From: Rossellomorea vietnamensis NBRC 101237
GTDB lineage: Bacteria > Bacillota > Bacilli > Bacillales > Bacillaceae_B
Length of the DNA stretch: 64,000 nt
Direction: 5' to 3'
NCBI RefSeq assembly: GCF_001591825.1
Contig: NZ_BCVQ01000021.1
Coordinates: 1 to 64,000, forward strand
Shown: piece after piece, positions 32,767 through 43,250 of the stretch
How positions within the stretch are numbered: the stretch's first letter is position 1
Layout: each line of letters starts with the position of its first letter
The notes under the pieces: generated by a model
Told to the model about the DNA's origin: nothing
The model's input: only the letters and a program-made list of their open reading frames with translations
Database searches by the model: none
Position numbers and translations under genes: made by a program

Positions 32767-33923
32767 GTCATGTATTCCCAACGTATAATCGGTTAGACAT
32801 TGAATTGGTATCGGGGAAAGGTACGGAGGTACAGGATCAACATGGTACATCCTACTTGGATTTCATCTCGGGAATCGCCGTTTGTAACTTAGGGCATTCC
32901 CCTTCTGTTGTAAAAGAAGCAGTGGAGAGGCAAATGGAGACACTTTGGCACGTATCGAATCTGTTCACGATCCCGAAACAGGAAGAGGCAGCCACACTCC
33001 TCGCTTCTGCAAGTGGCCTAGATGCCGTGTTCTTCTGCAATAGCGGAGCGGAAGCGAATGAAGCGGCGATTAAGCTGGCGAAGAAACATACAGGAAAGAC
33101 CAAGATCCTGACCTTTGAGCAATCCTTTCACGGCCGTACATTCGCAACGATGAGTGCGACCGGACAGGAGAAGATCCACAGCGGATTCGGTCCCCTGCTG
33201 CCGACCTTTGAATATCTTCCATACAACGATGAGGAGACGCTATCAGAAGTGAAGGATGGGGATGTTGCCGCCATCATGCTCGAAGTGATCCAGGGGGAAG
33301 GGGGAGTCAACCCGGGAACCCTTTCCTTTTTGCAGGCGGTTGAAGCCAAATGCCGCGAACTGGATGCGTTACTCATCATCGATGAAGTTCAGACAGGGGC
33401 GGGACGGACGGGACTTCCCTTTGCTTACCAGCACTATTCCCTGGATCCGGATATTGTCACGGCTGCAAAAGGACTCGGCAGTGGGTTTCCCGTGGGGGCC
33501 ATGATAGGGAAGAAAGAACTCATCCCATCCTTTTCACAAGGCACACACGGATCGACATTCGGAGGGAATCCATTAGCGATGTCGGCAGCGAAGGCAACCA
33601 TGGAAACCATTTTCGAAGAGGGATTCATGAAGGATGTTCAACAGAAATCGGAGTATTTCATGGAACAACTGACCCTCAAGCTCCAGGAATATCACATGGT
33701 CCAGGAAGTAAAAGGGATCGGTTTTATGATCGGTATCTCCTTCGATCAGGAAGTGAGTGATATCATTGCCGAGCTCCGGCATAATGGATTATTGACCCTT
33801 CCGGCAGGAGCACATGTCATCCGGTTATTACCACCATTGACGGTTACTCATGCTGAACTCGATCAGGCTCTTCACATATTGATCCATACAATCGAGCAAC
33901 ACCAATCAACCGAAGTCTACTAA
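32763..33923 (+). CDS. argD: Acetylornithine aminotransferase ArgD
   Basis: A 386-residue class III PLP aminotransferase. SGAEANEAAIKLAKK, the GDVAAIMLEVIQGEGGVNPG stretch, LLIIDEVQTGAGRTG and the PLP lysine in TAAKGLGSG are intact. It makes N-acetylornithine from the semialdehyde. ATG 32763 overlaps the argB stop; the longer frame from 32688 is inside argB. Confidence 0.95.
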   Translation: MSHVFPTYNRLDIELVSGKGTEVQDQHGTSYLDFISGIAVCNLGHSPSVVKEAVERQMETLWHVSNLFTIPKQEEAATLLASASGLDAVFFCNSGAEANEAAIKLAKKHTGKTKILTFEQSFHGRTFATMSATGQEKIHSGFGPLLPTFEYLPYNDEETLSEVKDGDVAAIMLEVIQGEGGVNPGTLSFLQAVEAKCRELDALLIIDEVQTGAGRTGLPFAYQHYSLDPDIVTAAKGLGSGFPVGAMIGKKELIPSFSQGTHGSTFGGNPLAMSAAKATMETIFEEGFMKDVQQKSEYFMEQLTLKLQEYHMVQEVKGIGFMIGISFDQEVSDIIAELRHNGLLTLPAGAHVIRLLPPLTVTHAELDQALHILIHTIEQHQSTEVY

Positions 33924-33988
33924 ATTTTTTTAATGATAAATGCATAAAAATACCTTAATATAATTATTTATTCATAGGAGGGCAACTC

Positions 33989-35053
33989 ATGACAGGCTAT
34001 TTATGTTTGCAAAACGGCAGCACCTTTACAGGGAAAGTCATGATGGAGGAAGATGGCCCCGTTCAGGGTGAGATTGTATTTTTCACAGGAATGACAGGGT
34101 ATCAGGAAGTGTTGACGGACCCTTCCTATAAGGATCAGATCGTCGTTTTCACTTACCCTCTCATCGGCCAGTATGGTGTGAATGAAGACGATTTCGAAAG
34201 CGGTAAGCCCCAGGTGAAAGGGGTCGTCATGCTCGGTTCAGCCGAATCATTTTCCCACTATAAAGCGGCTTCGTCACTTAAGGACTATCTTCAAAAATGG
34301 AAGATTCCTTTCATGACAGGGGTGGATACGAGACAGGTTGTAAAAGAGATCCGTCATGAGGGAAGTCAAAATGCATGCATTTCATATACAGAAGTGCTAC
34401 CTGAAGAGGAAACACTCACCGGTCAAATCGAAAAAGTCGCTGCTTCAGAAACTTTTCAAACGGGAAGCGGCAGCAAGCATATCGCCGTCGTCGATTTCGG
34501 TGTGAAAAAATCGATCGTATCAAGCTTGTTGGAAATGGATTGTCTCGTGACGGTCATCCCGTATCACCAATTGGCTCAGTTGGATCAACTGAATGTCGAT
34601 GGACTGGTATTATCCAACGGCCCTGGGGACCCGAAGGAAATGATGTCCTTCTTACCACAGCTGAAAGAGAAAATCCTGCAAATGCCAACACTCGGGATCT
34701 GCCTGGGTCACCAATTGATCGCCCTTGCACTGGGAGGGGAAACGGATCGATTGTTATTCGGGCACAGAGGGGCGAATCACCCGGTCATGGACAACGAGAC
34801 GGGTGAGGTGTTCATCACGTCGCAAAACCATAATTATGTCGTGAATCAAGATAGTTTAATCGGGACAGGACTTGAGCCCCGATTTATGAACGTCAATGAT
34901 GGTTCCCTTGAGGGCCTGCAGCATAAGAGTAAGCCAATCCTTTCCGTTCAATTCCATCCCGAAGCACGACCTGGACCTGAAGACGCTTCGTGGATATTCC
35001 AGCAATTCTATCATTCGATTAAACAACCGGGGAGAGAGAAAATGTATGCCTAA
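33989..35053 (+). CDS. carA: Carbamoyl-phosphate synthase small subunit (arginine-type)
   Basis: A 354-residue glutaminase subunit. The N-terminal CPSase domain contains FFTGMTGYQEVLTDPSYK; the C-terminal glutamine amidotransferase has the nucleophile in LGICLGHQLIALALG and the His/Glu pair in QFHPEA. Located inside the arginine cluster, so it should serve citrulline synthesis rather than pyrimidines, parallel to B. subtilis CarA. AGGAGGG precedes ATG. Overlaps carB by 8 bases. Confidence 0.94.
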   Translation: MTGYLCLQNGSTFTGKVMMEEDGPVQGEIVFFTGMTGYQEVLTDPSYKDQIVVFTYPLIGQYGVNEDDFESGKPQVKGVVMLGSAESFSHYKAASSLKDYLQKWKIPFMTGVDTRQVVKEIRHEGSQNACISYTEVLPEEETLTGQIEKVAASETFQTGSGSKHIAVVDFGVKKSIVSSLLEMDCLVTVIPYHQLAQLDQLNVDGLVLSNGPGDPKEMMSFLPQLKEKILQMPTLGICLGHQLIALALGGETDRLLFGHRGANHPVMDNETGEVFITSQNHNYVVNQDSLIGTGLEPRFMNVNDGSLEGLQHKSKPILSVQFHPEARPGPEDASWIFQQFYHSIKQPGREKMYA

Positions 35054-38000
35054 AGATTCCAGTATTCAAAAAATCCTGATCATCGGATCGGGACCCATCA
35101 TCATCGGGCAGGCGGCTGAATTCGATTATTCCGGCACGCAAGGGTGTCTTGCCCTGAAAGAAGAGGGCTATGATGTAGTCCTTGTGAATCACAATCCGGC
35201 CACGATCATGACGGATACCGCTTATGCCGACACCGTGTATTGTGAACCTCTGACCGTAAAGACCTTGACGACCATCATCGAAAAGGAACGACCACAAGGG
35301 TTGGTGGCGAGCCTCGGTGGGCAGACCGCCTTGAATCTGGCCGTCGGGCTCCATGAGAAAGGGGTACTTGAGAAGTACGGAGTGAAACTGCTCGGTACGT
35401 CCGTTGATTCGATTCAAAAAGGGGAGGACAGAGAAAAGTTCCGGTCGTTAATGGAAGCTTTGGGTCACCCGACGGCGGAAAGCAGCATCGTCCATGACCT
35501 GGAAGAGGCCCTCATTTTTTCTAAGGAGATTGCCCTTCCGATCATCGTCCGCCCTGCTTATACGTTAGGGGGAAGAGGGGGCGGGATCGCTTCCAGCATG
35601 GAGGAATACAAAAAACTCGTGCTATCCGGTTTGAAAGCGAGTCCGATCCATCAAGTGCTTGTGGAAAAAAGCATCGCCGGTTTCAAGGAAATCGAGTATG
35701 AAGTGATGAGAGATTCAAAAGGAAATTGTATATCGGTCTGCAATATGGAAAACTTCGATCCGGTAGGGGTCCATACGGGGGATTCCATTGTCGTGGCCCC
35801 GTCCCAGACGTTGACGGACCGGGAGTTTCATATGCTCCGTACGTCCGCCTTTGATATCGTCAGCGCATTAGAAGTAGTGGGAGGATGCAATATACAATTT
35901 GCTTTAGACCCTAACAGCAACCAATACTTTGTCATTGAAGTGAATCCGCGGGTGAGCAGGTCATCTGCCCTGGCATCCAAGGCAACGGGCTATCCCATCG
36001 CCAAAGTCGCAGTGAAGATTGCGGTCGGCTACACATTGGATGAAATCATCAATCCCCTGACCAGGACCACCTATGCAAGCTTTGAACCTGCCCTTGATTA
36101 CGTGGTCGTGAAATTCCCCAGATGGCCGTTCGATAAATTCCCTGAAGCGAACAGGGTCCTTGGAACGAAGATGAAAGCAACGGGAGAAGTGATGGCGATC
36201 GAGCGCTCATTAGAGGCGGCGTTTCAAAAGGCGCTTCAATCGTTGGACCTTTCACTGGAGAGCCTGTATGGAGGGATGGCAGATCTATCATTGGATGAAC
36301 TGGAGAAGAAGGTTGTGACGCCGACGGATTCACGATTCTTTGAACTGATGGAGTTGTTAAGAGGGGGACGATCCATCGATTCCCTTCACGAACTGACGGG
36401 GATCGATAAGCTGTTCCTGTCGGTGATGAGCAATCTTGTTGATATGGAACATAAGCTCAGAGGCTCATTCAGTGCAGAGCTATTGAAAGAAGCGAAGGAG
36501 TTACGGTTTGAGGATAGTACCATTGCCGGGCTGACGGGAATGGCTGAAGTATCTATCGTCGATTTGCGAATGGAAGAAGGAATCGTTCCCGTATTTAAAA
36601 TGGTCGATACGTGCGCCGGAGAGTTTGAGGCGATCACGAACTACGCCTATTCGACGTATTATGGGACAAATGAAATCGAGTCTTTACCAGGGGAGAAAAA
36701 AGTCCTGATCATCGGGGCGGGACCGATCCGGATCGGTCAGGGAGTCGAATTTGACTACAGCGCCGTCAAGGCCATCAAGCGTTTGAAAGAGCACGGGTAC
36801 ACCACGATCATGGTGAATAACAATCCCGAAACCGTCAGTACCGATTATGAAACCGCGGACAGATTATACTTTGAACCGATTACGAAAGAAGCGGTCCTTG
36901 CCATCATCAAGCGTGAGAGGGTCGATACCGTACTGGTTCAATTCGGGGGACAAACGGCATTGAACCTTGCCGGTATGTTAGAAGGAGAGGGAATCACACT
37001 TCTCGGCACTTCATCCGATATCATTGACCGGGTGGAAGATCGGGAGCGTTTTTATCAACTCCTTGATGGATGCATGATCCCCCGTGTGAAAGGGGACATA
37101 TGCCACAGTAAAGAAGAAGCGATGCATGTTGCCGTAAATCTGGCCTTCCCTCTTCTATGCCGCCCTTCCTATGTCATCGGTGGCAAAGGGATGGTGAAAG
37201 TGAAGAGTCTTGAGGAAATGCAGCGCTTCATCCAAACCGCAGATGAAGAATATTTTCCTATATTGGTAGATGAATTTAAAGAAGGCCGGGAAGTGGAAAT
37301 CGATCTTGTAGGGGACGGGGAAGACGTCTATGTGCCTGGTGTGATGGAACATGTTGAAAGGGCCGGCGTCCACTCAGGGGACAGTATGTCCATCTTTCCT
37401 TCCGAATCCCTGTCGGGGGAAATCAAGGAGACGATTGAAGAGTATGCCCGTAAGATTGTATCCGGGCTTCAGTATAAAGGGATCATGAATATTCAATTCC
37501 TGCTGCAGAATCAAAATGTGTATGTATTGGAAGTCAACCCCCGGGCCAGCCGCACCGTACCGATCGTCAGTAAGATCCTTGGTTTTCCATTGATCGATAT
37601 GGCTACGGATCTCATGTGCGGGGAGCGTTTGACCATCGATGCGTTTGACCCTCCTTCCGAAATAAAAGGAGTCGGGGTGAAGTATCCCGTGTTCTCATCC
37701 CATGCTTTACCTGAGATCGATCAGATCCTCGGTGCGAATATGAAGTCGACGGGAGAAGGTCTATGTCTGGGGGAAACCGTTGAAGAAGCTTTATACAAAG
37801 TATTTGAAGAGCTGCATGGGGGAGTGGAAGCAGGGGGAACCATGTACGTCGATTGTGAGCAGACAGAGGTTAAGCAATATCAAACGGCTGAAGAAGCATC
37901 ATTCAGTGAATGGATCCAAACCGATCATGCATGTGTCTACTTCAATGATGAGGAAACGGACGCGAAGAGAAGAATCGCTGCATTGGAAGCGGGTGTCACC

Positions 38001-38111
38001 GTCATAACCGAAGCGGAAACCCTGCAAGCCTTCATGCGGAGCAAGAATGCATACGTCCAGCCGAAGCCTTTAGTTCATTCAAAATCCATTCAGGGAGTGA
38101 GCCGAGTATGA
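35046..38111 (+). CDS. carB: Carbamoyl-phosphate synthase large subunit (arginine-type)
   Basis: A 1021-residue protein with two homologous ATP-grasp halves. The first starts KILIIGSGPIIIGQAAEFDY and the second, near residue 550, starts KVLIIGAGPIRIGQGVEFDY. ATP-binding RPAYTLGGRGGG and RPSYVIGGKGM are present in the respective halves. The C-terminal allosteric domain is short (about 80 residues), as in arginine-specific Gram-positive enzymes. ATG 35046 overlaps the carA end; ATGA overlap with argF. Confidence 0.94.
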   Translation: MPKDSSIQKILIIGSGPIIIGQAAEFDYSGTQGCLALKEEGYDVVLVNHNPATIMTDTAYADTVYCEPLTVKTLTTIIEKERPQGLVASLGGQTALNLAVGLHEKGVLEKYGVKLLGTSVDSIQKGEDREKFRSLMEALGHPTAESSIVHDLEEALIFSKEIALPIIVRPAYTLGGRGGGIASSMEEYKKLVLSGLKASPIHQVLVEKSIAGFKEIEYEVMRDSKGNCISVCNMENFDPVGVHTGDSIVVAPSQTLTDREFHMLRTSAFDIVSALEVVGGCNIQFALDPNSNQYFVIEVNPRVSRSSALASKATGYPIAKVAVKIAVGYTLDEIINPLTRTTYASFEPALDYVVVKFPRWPFDKFPEANRVLGTKMKATGEVMAIERSLEAAFQKALQSLDLSLESLYGGMADLSLDELEKKVVTPTDSRFFELMELLRGGRSIDSLHELTGIDKLFLSVMSNLVDMEHKLRGSFSAELLKEAKELRFEDSTIAGLTGMAEVSIVDLRMEEGIVPVFKMVDTCAGEFEAITNYAYSTYYGTNEIESLPGEKKVLIIGAGPIRIGQGVEFDYSAVKAIKRLKEHGYTTIMVNNNPETVSTDYETADRLYFEPITKEAVLAIIKRERVDTVLVQFGGQTALNLAGMLEGEGITLLGTSSDIIDRVEDRERFYQLLDGCMIPRVKGDICHSKEEAMHVAVNLAFPLLCRPSYVIGGKGMVKVKSLEEMQRFIQTADEEYFPILVDEFKEGREVEIDLVGDGEDVYVPGVMEHVERAGVHSGDSMSIFPSESLSGEIKETIEEYARKIVSGLQYKGIMNIQFLLQNQNVYVLEVNPRASRTVPIVSKILGFPLIDMATDLMCGERLTIDAFDPPSEIKGVGVKYPVFSSHALPEIDQILGANMKSTGEGLCLGETVEEALYKVFEELHGGVEAGGTMYVDCEQTEVKQYQTAEEASFSEWIQTDHACVYFNDEETDAKRRIAALEAGVTVITEAETLQAFMRSKNAYVQPKPLVHSKSIQGVSRV

Positions 38112-39061
38112 ACCATTCAACCATTGCACCATCTCCGAAAGAAATGTCGTTAAAAGGAAGAGACCTCGTCACGTGGCTCGATTACACCGCGGAGGAGGTC
38201 CATGAACTCTTATCATTGGCTCAGTACTTGAAGGAAAACCCTTATTCGAAGAGCCTTGAAGGAAAGACTCTCGGAATGATCTTTGAAAAGTCATCGACAA
38301 GAACACGAGTGTCATTTGAAGCGGGAATGCTCCAATTGGGAGGTCACGCCATCTATTTGAATTCCCGTGATATCCAGCTTGGAAGAGGGGAGTCGATTGC
38401 GGATACGGCACGCGTCCTGTCCTCTTATGTGGACGGGATCATGATCCGCACGTTCGAAACCGAGAAGGTGACACAGCTGGCTGAGTATGCAAGTGTCCCC
38501 GTCATCAACGGTCTTTGCGATACGTATCATCCATGCCAGGCGTTGGCCGATGTCCTCACGATCCTGGAAACCAAGGGGACGCTGAAAGGGGTGAAGGTCG
38601 TCTATATCGGGGATGGCAATAACGTGGCCCACTCCTTCATGATCCTCTGTGCCATGCTTGGGATGGAGGTCGTCGTCTCCTGTCCTGAAGGGTACGAACC
38701 GAAGGAAGATATCATAGGGAAAACGGTGGATCTGGCCGTGAAAAGCGGAGGGAGTTTCACCCTGACCCATGACGCGAATGAAGCGGTGAAGGGTGCTGAT
38801 GTCGTCTACACGGACGTTTGGGCAAGTATGGGGCAGGAAGAGGAAGCGTTCAAGCGTCTCCAGGATTTTAAAGGATACCAAGTGAACGAGGAGTTGTTGA
38901 GTCATGCTTCTCCCCATGTGACATTCCTCCATTGTCTTCCGGCACACAGGGAAGAAGAAGTCACTGCAGCCGTCATCGACGGTCCATGTTCCGCCGTATT
39001 TCAACAGGCGGAGAATCGATTGCATGTCCAGAAGGCAATTTTACAATCGTTTTTCATATAA
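38108..39061 (+). CDS. argF: Ornithine carbamoyltransferase ArgF
   Basis: A 317-residue transcarbamylase making citrulline. The carbamoyl-phosphate loop SSTRTRVSFE, DTYHPCQALAD and the ornithine-binding HCLPAHR are intact. Last gene of the cluster, followed by a strong terminator. argG and argH, needed to finish arginine, are not in the window. Confidence 0.96.
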   Translation: MNHSTIAPSPKEMSLKGRDLVTWLDYTAEEVHELLSLAQYLKENPYSKSLEGKTLGMIFEKSSTRTRVSFEAGMLQLGGHAIYLNSRDIQLGRGESIADTARVLSSYVDGIMIRTFETEKVTQLAEYASVPVINGLCDTYHPCQALADVLTILETKGTLKGVKVVYIGDGNNVAHSFMILCAMLGMEVVVSCPEGYEPKEDIIGKTVDLAVKSGGSFTLTHDANEAVKGADVVYTDVWASMGQEEEAFKRLQDFKGYQVNEELLSHASPHVTFLHCLPAHREEEVTAAVIDGPCSAVFQQAENRLHVQKAILQSFFI

Positions 39062-39066
39062 ATGGC

Positions 39067-39101
39067 AAAGGGTCCGCTCACGTGTATGAGCGGACCCTTT
39101 T
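39067..39101 (+). terminator. Terminator of the arginine cluster
   Basis: AAAGGGTCCGCTCA with TGAGCGGACCCTTT, 14-bp perfect stem, then a short T-run. Confidence 0.9.
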
Positions 39102-39211
39102 AGTTGCCTGAAAGCATTCCCATAAGAGAAAATGGGACAGAACCAAATGAACACATGTAAACATATAGTGTAGGAGAAACTGTAATAAGACGTTTTGGAG
39201 GTGCAATGTTT

Positions 39212-39655
39212 TTGAGTAAGCCAACCATAGATGATTACTTGGAAAATGGAATATATGGGCAAAAACAAACCAAGCCTGATGAAAGAAGGAAGTTTCTGGG
39301 GACCCTGCGAGAGCGGATCGTCATTGCCCTTACCCAAAGCCAGGTGAGGGAAAAGGGAATATATAAGGAAGTTCAGGATCAATTGAAGAAGCATCCTGAT
39401 GCAAAACTTTTACTGAATGGGAACATGAGCTATACCTTTTTATCTAAATACATCAAGCTTGCCGATACGTATCACGTGTCGTTTTCCATGGTTACCAATA
39501 AGGAGATCGAGACGGATATCGGACTCGTCCTCGCTTATGATCATGCCATTGATCAGGAAGAGATCTATGTGAAGAAAAAAAGTGAGAAAGTGATGGAGGC
39601 GAAATCAAAGCCAAAGAAAAGCCTATTTTCATCCATTAAAAAAAAGCTTTTCTAA
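39212..39655 (+). CDS. yueI: YueI family protein (DUF1694)
   Basis: A 147-residue soluble protein. DDYLENGIYGQKQTKPDERR and FLGTLRERIVIALTQSQV are the YueI/DUF1694 hallmarks. The basic C-terminus ends KKSLFSSIKKKLF. TTG 39212 is preferred because GGAGGTG ends eight bases before it and the resulting MSKPTIDDYL aligns with homologues; ATG two codons earlier sits too close to the ribosome binding site. It converges with the next gene, their 3' ends overlapping by four bases. Function unknown. Confidence 0.85.
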   Translation: MSKPTIDDYLENGIYGQKQTKPDERRKFLGTLRERIVIALTQSQVREKGIYKEVQDQLKKHPDAKLLLNGNMSYTFLSKYIKLADTYHVSFSMVTNKEIETDIGLVLAYDHAIDQEEIYVKKKSEKVMEAKSKPKKSLFSSIKKKLF

Positions 39656-40716
39656 TCGTGATGGCCCCTTTGGAAAATCGATAGTTTGAAAAGCCATTTC
39701 AAAATCGCTGGGATGATGAACAAAATAAATAAAATCCGGAATAAATGGTATCCGGTAATGATGGAAAGATCTGCGTTGACGGCTTGTCCGACCAGTGCCA
39801 TCTCTGCCATGCCCCCTGGAGCCATGCTAATGAACGCAGTCAAAAAAGACACATCATGCCAGCGGCTTAATAAAAAGCTGAGTCCCACACAACCCAAAAG
39901 CAGGCACAGGGAAGTAAATAACGACCATAAGATGAACTTGCCCATCGAGTTGGATGACGAGAAATTCATCATGAAGCTAAAATAAATACCCAAAGATAAT
40001 TGAGCCAGGATAATGAACAGTCCTGGCATATGCGGCACCGGCAATTCAGCCACCATGAAGCCGCCGATCACCAGGATCGGACCAAGTAAAGTCGGGGTGG
40101 GCAGGTGGATTCTTCTAGCCATGAAGCCTGCTGCAATGGCAATTATGAAAAAAAGGACAAACCCCCAGTGAAAAGAAGGGATCTCAAATTGACCAGTGGC
40201 AGGACCCGGACCCGTTTCTCCTCCAGCTAAAAGGGGACTGAACACCAGGAACGGTACCACAAAGATCACCGACAACAGCCTGATGACCTGAAGGATCGTT
40301 ACAACGGTTAAGTCAATATCCTTCATTTCCTCCCCGAGAGCCACCATTTGGGAAAGCCCGCCAGGTATACTACCGGTAACCGTCGAAGACAAACCGATTC
40401 CCGTCATTTTGGACGTAATGTAAGCAAGGACCATACTGAAGGCAATGATCGCAACCGTCATCGTCAGCATGGAAGGAAGCTGAGTAAAGATTTCAATCAT
40501 CGTTTTCTGACTGAACGACTGTCCGATGGAATAGCCGACGATGATCAATCCAAGATCCCGGAGAAAAGACGGCCAGGCAAGCTCAAACTTTGTCCATTTG
40601 TTAATGAGAAAGACAGAAACCATGGAACCGAGAAGCCAGGACAGGGGAAGGTGCAGGAGCGTGAACAGCCCGCCGCCTAACACACCCGCTATGAAGGCTA
40701 GTAGAATTGGATGCAT
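39652..40716 (-). CDS. AbrB-family integral membrane protein
   Basis: A 354-residue, very hydrophobic protein with about ten membrane segments in two similar halves, as in the membrane AbrB duplication family (ammonia monooxygenase-like; unrelated to the AbrB DNA-binding regulator). The Gly/Pro-rich GSIPGGLSQMVALGEE in the first half and SMAPGGMAEMALVGQA in the second are the duplicated signature. GAGAGGG lies eight bases before ATG 40716; the longer frame from 40734 overlaps this site. Likely a transporter of unknown substrate. Confidence 0.83.
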   Translation of the reverse strand: MHPILLAFIAGVLGGGLFTLLHLPLSWLLGSMVSVFLINKWTKFELAWPSFLRDLGLIIVGYSIGQSFSQKTMIEIFTQLPSMLTMTVAIIAFSMVLAYITSKMTGIGLSSTVTGSIPGGLSQMVALGEEMKDIDLTVVTILQVIRLLSVIFVVPFLVFSPLLAGGETGPGPATGQFEIPSFHWGFVLFFIIAIAAGFMARRIHLPTPTLLGPILVIGGFMVAELPVPHMPGLFIILAQLSLGIYFSFMMNFSSSNSMGKFILWSLFTSLCLLLGCVGLSFLLSRWHDVSFLTAFISMAPGGMAEMALVGQAVNADLSIITGYHLFRILFILFIIPAILKWLFKLSIFQRGHHD

Positions 40717-40789
40717 TGTGAAAACCCTCTCCATTTACATACTCTATTTAAAGGTAATCAAATAGAGGAAAGGAAGCAAATGGAATGCT

Positions 40790-41146
40790 TTAGTTCACAG
40801 GCAGGTATCGCTCGGGGTCGAGACTGCTTCCTTCGGCGACAATGGCGGTCATACCATCTTCGGATCCGGATTCATGCATTTCACCCTTCTGCCAAAAGAC
40901 GGCCATGCCCGGTTCCACCATGATTTTTTCGCCCCCTTCGATCCTCACCCATCCACATCCTGACGTGATCATCAGAAGCTGATCGCACATGGCTGGATGC
41001 ATGCCCAGCACGCTGTTTTCCTCTAAATAAAAATACCCGATTTGGAATGGATCATCAGGCTTCAGTAAAGGATGGATCATAATGTTTTGACTGTTGAAAT
41101 GATGAATGGATTTTCCGGTCTTTTGTTTGAAACTATATATTTTCAT
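40790..41146 (-). CDS. Cupin-domain protein
   Basis: A 118-residue single-domain cupin. The two cupin motifs are partly visible: NSVLGMHPAMCDQLLMITSGCGWVRI and MVEPGMAVFWQKGEMHESG. AAAAGAGGTGATTTC precedes the ATG. It lies 73 bases upstream of the AbrB-family gene on the same strand and could be cotranscribed. The metal ligands are degenerate compared with enzymatic cupins, so a small-molecule binding role is as likely as catalysis. Confidence 0.8.
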   Translation of the reverse strand: MKIYSFKQKTGKSIHHFNSQNIMIHPLLKPDDPFQIGYFYLEENSVLGMHPAMCDQLLMITSGCGWVRIEGGEKIMVEPGMAVFWQKGEMHESGSEDGMTAIVAEGSSLDPERYLPVN

Positions 41147-41474
41147 GAAATCACCTCTTTTAATAGATTCGGTTTAGGGGAGGAGGAGTCCTTTATTTGG
41201 AAGAGTGAAAAGTGTAGTTCTACCTATTATATATATATGGTGATATATGCGATTAAAAGATATGATCATTTACACAGCGGCGGACATCCTAAAATAGCGT
41301 TCCTCACAAAATCCCACCCACCCCCTCATTTCGTGATAGAATAGAGGGAGGTATGGACAAGAATCAGCCATGCCCCTAACAATGGTTATCTCTTGTCATA
41401 GTTGCTTTAATGAAGCGAATTTTGGTATTATCTATAGTATTGTGAGTGTTCGAACATATACGGAGGTGAAGAAG
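41147..41474. other. cupin-gatC intergenic region
   Basis: Contains the gatC promoter (41402-41431), a downstream 10-bp palindrome TGTTCGAACA (41447-41456), and upstream an imperfect hairpin (about 41355-41398, GACAAGA with TCTTGTC). No supportable gene. Confidence 0.55.
41402..41431 (+). promoter_or_regulatory. Probable promoter of gatCAB
   Basis: TTGCTT (41402-41407), 18-base spacer, TATTAT (41426-41431), 43 bases before the gatC start. Confidence 0.55.
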
Positions 41475-41765
41475 ATGTCTAGAATTTCTGAAGAGCAGGT
41501 AAAGCATGTTGCACACCTTGCACGACTAGCCATCACTGAGGATGAAGCGAAGAAGTTTACGACTCAGCTGGATGCGATCATCGGGTTTGCCGAGCAGCTG
41601 AATGAATTGGATACATCGAATGTGGAAGCAACAAGTCACGTACTGGATATGAAGAATGTGATGCGTGAAGATAAGCCTGTTGAAGGCCTGCCACGTGAAG
41701 AAGTATTGAAGAACGCACCAGACAAACAAGATGGACAAGTTCGCGTTCCATCGATCTTGGACTAA
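41475..41765 (+). CDS. gatC: Asp/Glu-tRNA amidotransferase subunit C
   Basis: A 96-residue GatC, the usual length. [21 protein letters not shown] and the RVPSILD end are typical. It stabilises GatA in the GatCAB complex that converts Glu-tRNA(Gln) and Asp-tRNA(Asn) to the amides. ATG follows GGAGGTGA; the longer frame upstream lacks conservation. Confidence 0.95.
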   Translation: MSRISEEQVKHVAHLARLAITEDEAKKFTTQLDAIIGFAEQLNELDTSNVEATSHVLDMKNVMREDKPVEGLPREEVLKNAPDKQDGQVRVPSILD

Positions 41766-41777
41766 GGAGGGGACCTC

Positions 41778-43238
41778 ATGTCATTATTTGACCATAAATT
41801 ATCAGAGCTTCATGAGCTTTTACATAAGAAAGAAGTTTCTGTCACAGATCTGGTAGACGAGTCATACAAACGAATCGACGCCGTTGAAGATAAAGTAAAG
41901 GCATTTTTAACACTGGATGAAGAGAATGCCCGCAGTAAAGCGAAGGAAATGGATTCCAAACTGGGGACGGATGAAAGTAAAGGTCTTCTTTTCGGAATGC
42001 CGATCGGGATCAAGGATAATATCGTCACAAAAGGTCTTCGTACCACTTGTGCAAGTAAAATCCTTGAAAACTTCAATCCGATTTATGATGCGACGGTCAT
42101 CAATAAATTACATAATGCCGACACAATCACGATCGGTAAATTGAATATGGATGAGTTTGCGATGGGTTCATCTACTGAGAACTCCGGTTTCCAGAAAACA
42201 AGCAACCCATGGAATCTTGAAACGGTCCCAGGTGGATCTTCGGGTGGTTCCGCAGCATCCGTTGCAGCAGGGGAAGTACCATTTTCATTAGGTTCCGATA
42301 CAGGTGGATCGATCCGCCAGCCGGCCGCATTCACGGGTACTGTCGGATTAAAGCCGACATACGGACGTGTATCCCGTTTCGGTCTTGTGGCATTTGCTTC
42401 ATCTCTTGATCAAATCGGACCAATCACTCGTAATGTAGAAGACAACGCGTACTTACTGCAAGCCATCGCTGGGCTTGATCCGAATGATTCGACTTCAGCC
42501 AATGTGGAGGTTCCGAATTATGCGGAGGCTCTGACAGGCGATGTAAAGGGTCTAAAGATTGCTGTGCCGAAAGAATACTTAGGTGAAGGTGTCGGGGAAG
42601 AAGCCCGTCAAGCTGTGCTTGCTTCACTGAAAGTGTTGGAAGGCATGGGAGCGACATGGGAAGAAGTTTCTCTTCCGCATTCTAAATTCGGTGTGTCCAC
42701 GTACTACTTATTAGCATCTTCTGAAGCATCTGCCAATCTTGCACGCTTCGATGGTGTTCGTTACGGCTACCGTACGCCGAACGCAGAGAACCTTCTTGAT
42801 CTTTACAAAAAAACACGTGCGGAAGGCTTCGGGGATGAAGTAAAGCGTCGTATCATGCTTGGAACGTTTGCATTAAGCTCAGGTTACTATGAGGCTTATT
42901 ATAAGAAAGCACAACAGGCCCGTACGCTGATCAAGAAAGACTTTGAAGACGTATTTGCAAAATATGACGTCATCATCGGACCGACAACACCGACGCCGGC
43001 TTTCAAAATCGGTGAAAAAATCGATGATCCATTAACGATGTATGCAAACGATATTTTAACGATCCCAGTGAACCTTGCAGGGGTACCGGGCATCTCAGTA
43101 CCTTGTGGATTCTCTTCAACGGGACTACCACTTGGACTGCAAATCATCGGAAAGCATTTTGACGAAAGCACGATTTATCGCGTAGCTCATGCATTCGAGC
43201 AAGCGACAGATTTCCATACAAAAAGACCACAACTGTAA
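41778..43238 (+). CDS. gatA: Asp/Glu-tRNA amidotransferase subunit A
   Basis: A 486-residue amidase-signature enzyme. The Ser-cisSer-Lys triad lies in [10 protein letters not shown] (Lys), [16 protein letters not shown] and [14 protein letters not shown] (the nucleophile Ser). It releases ammonia from glutamine for GatB. AAGGAGG precedes ATG, 12 bases after gatC. Confidence 0.96.
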   Translation: MSLFDHKLSELHELLHKKEVSVTDLVDESYKRIDAVEDKVKAFLTLDEENARSKAKEMDSKLGTDESKGLLFGMPIGIKDNIVTKGLRTTCASKILENFNPIYDATVINKLHNADTITIGKLNMDEFAMGSSTENSGFQKTSNPWNLETVPGGSSGGSAASVAAGEVPFSLGSDTGGSIRQPAAFTGTVGLKPTYGRVSRFGLVAFASSLDQIGPITRNVEDNAYLLQAIAGLDPNDSTSANVEVPNYAEALTGDVKGLKIAVPKEYLGEGVGEEARQAVLASLKVLEGMGATWEEVSLPHSKFGVSTYYLLASSEASANLARFDGVRYGYRTPNAENLLDLYKKTRAEGFGDEVKRRIMLGTFALSSGYYEAYYKKAQQARTLIKKDFEDVFAKYDVIIGPTTPTPAFKIGEKIDDPLTMYANDILTIPVNLAGVPGISVPCGFSSTGLPLGLQIIGKHFDESTIYRVAHAFEQATDFHTKRPQL

Positions 43239-43250
43239 GGGGTGAAATCA

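Noticed and set aside
41353-41379. Eight-residue leader peptide (MDKNQPCP) before gatC
   Set aside because: GAGGGAGG precedes it, but it lies upstream of the best gatC promoter, so it would not be in the same transcript; no attenuator structure of known type follows.
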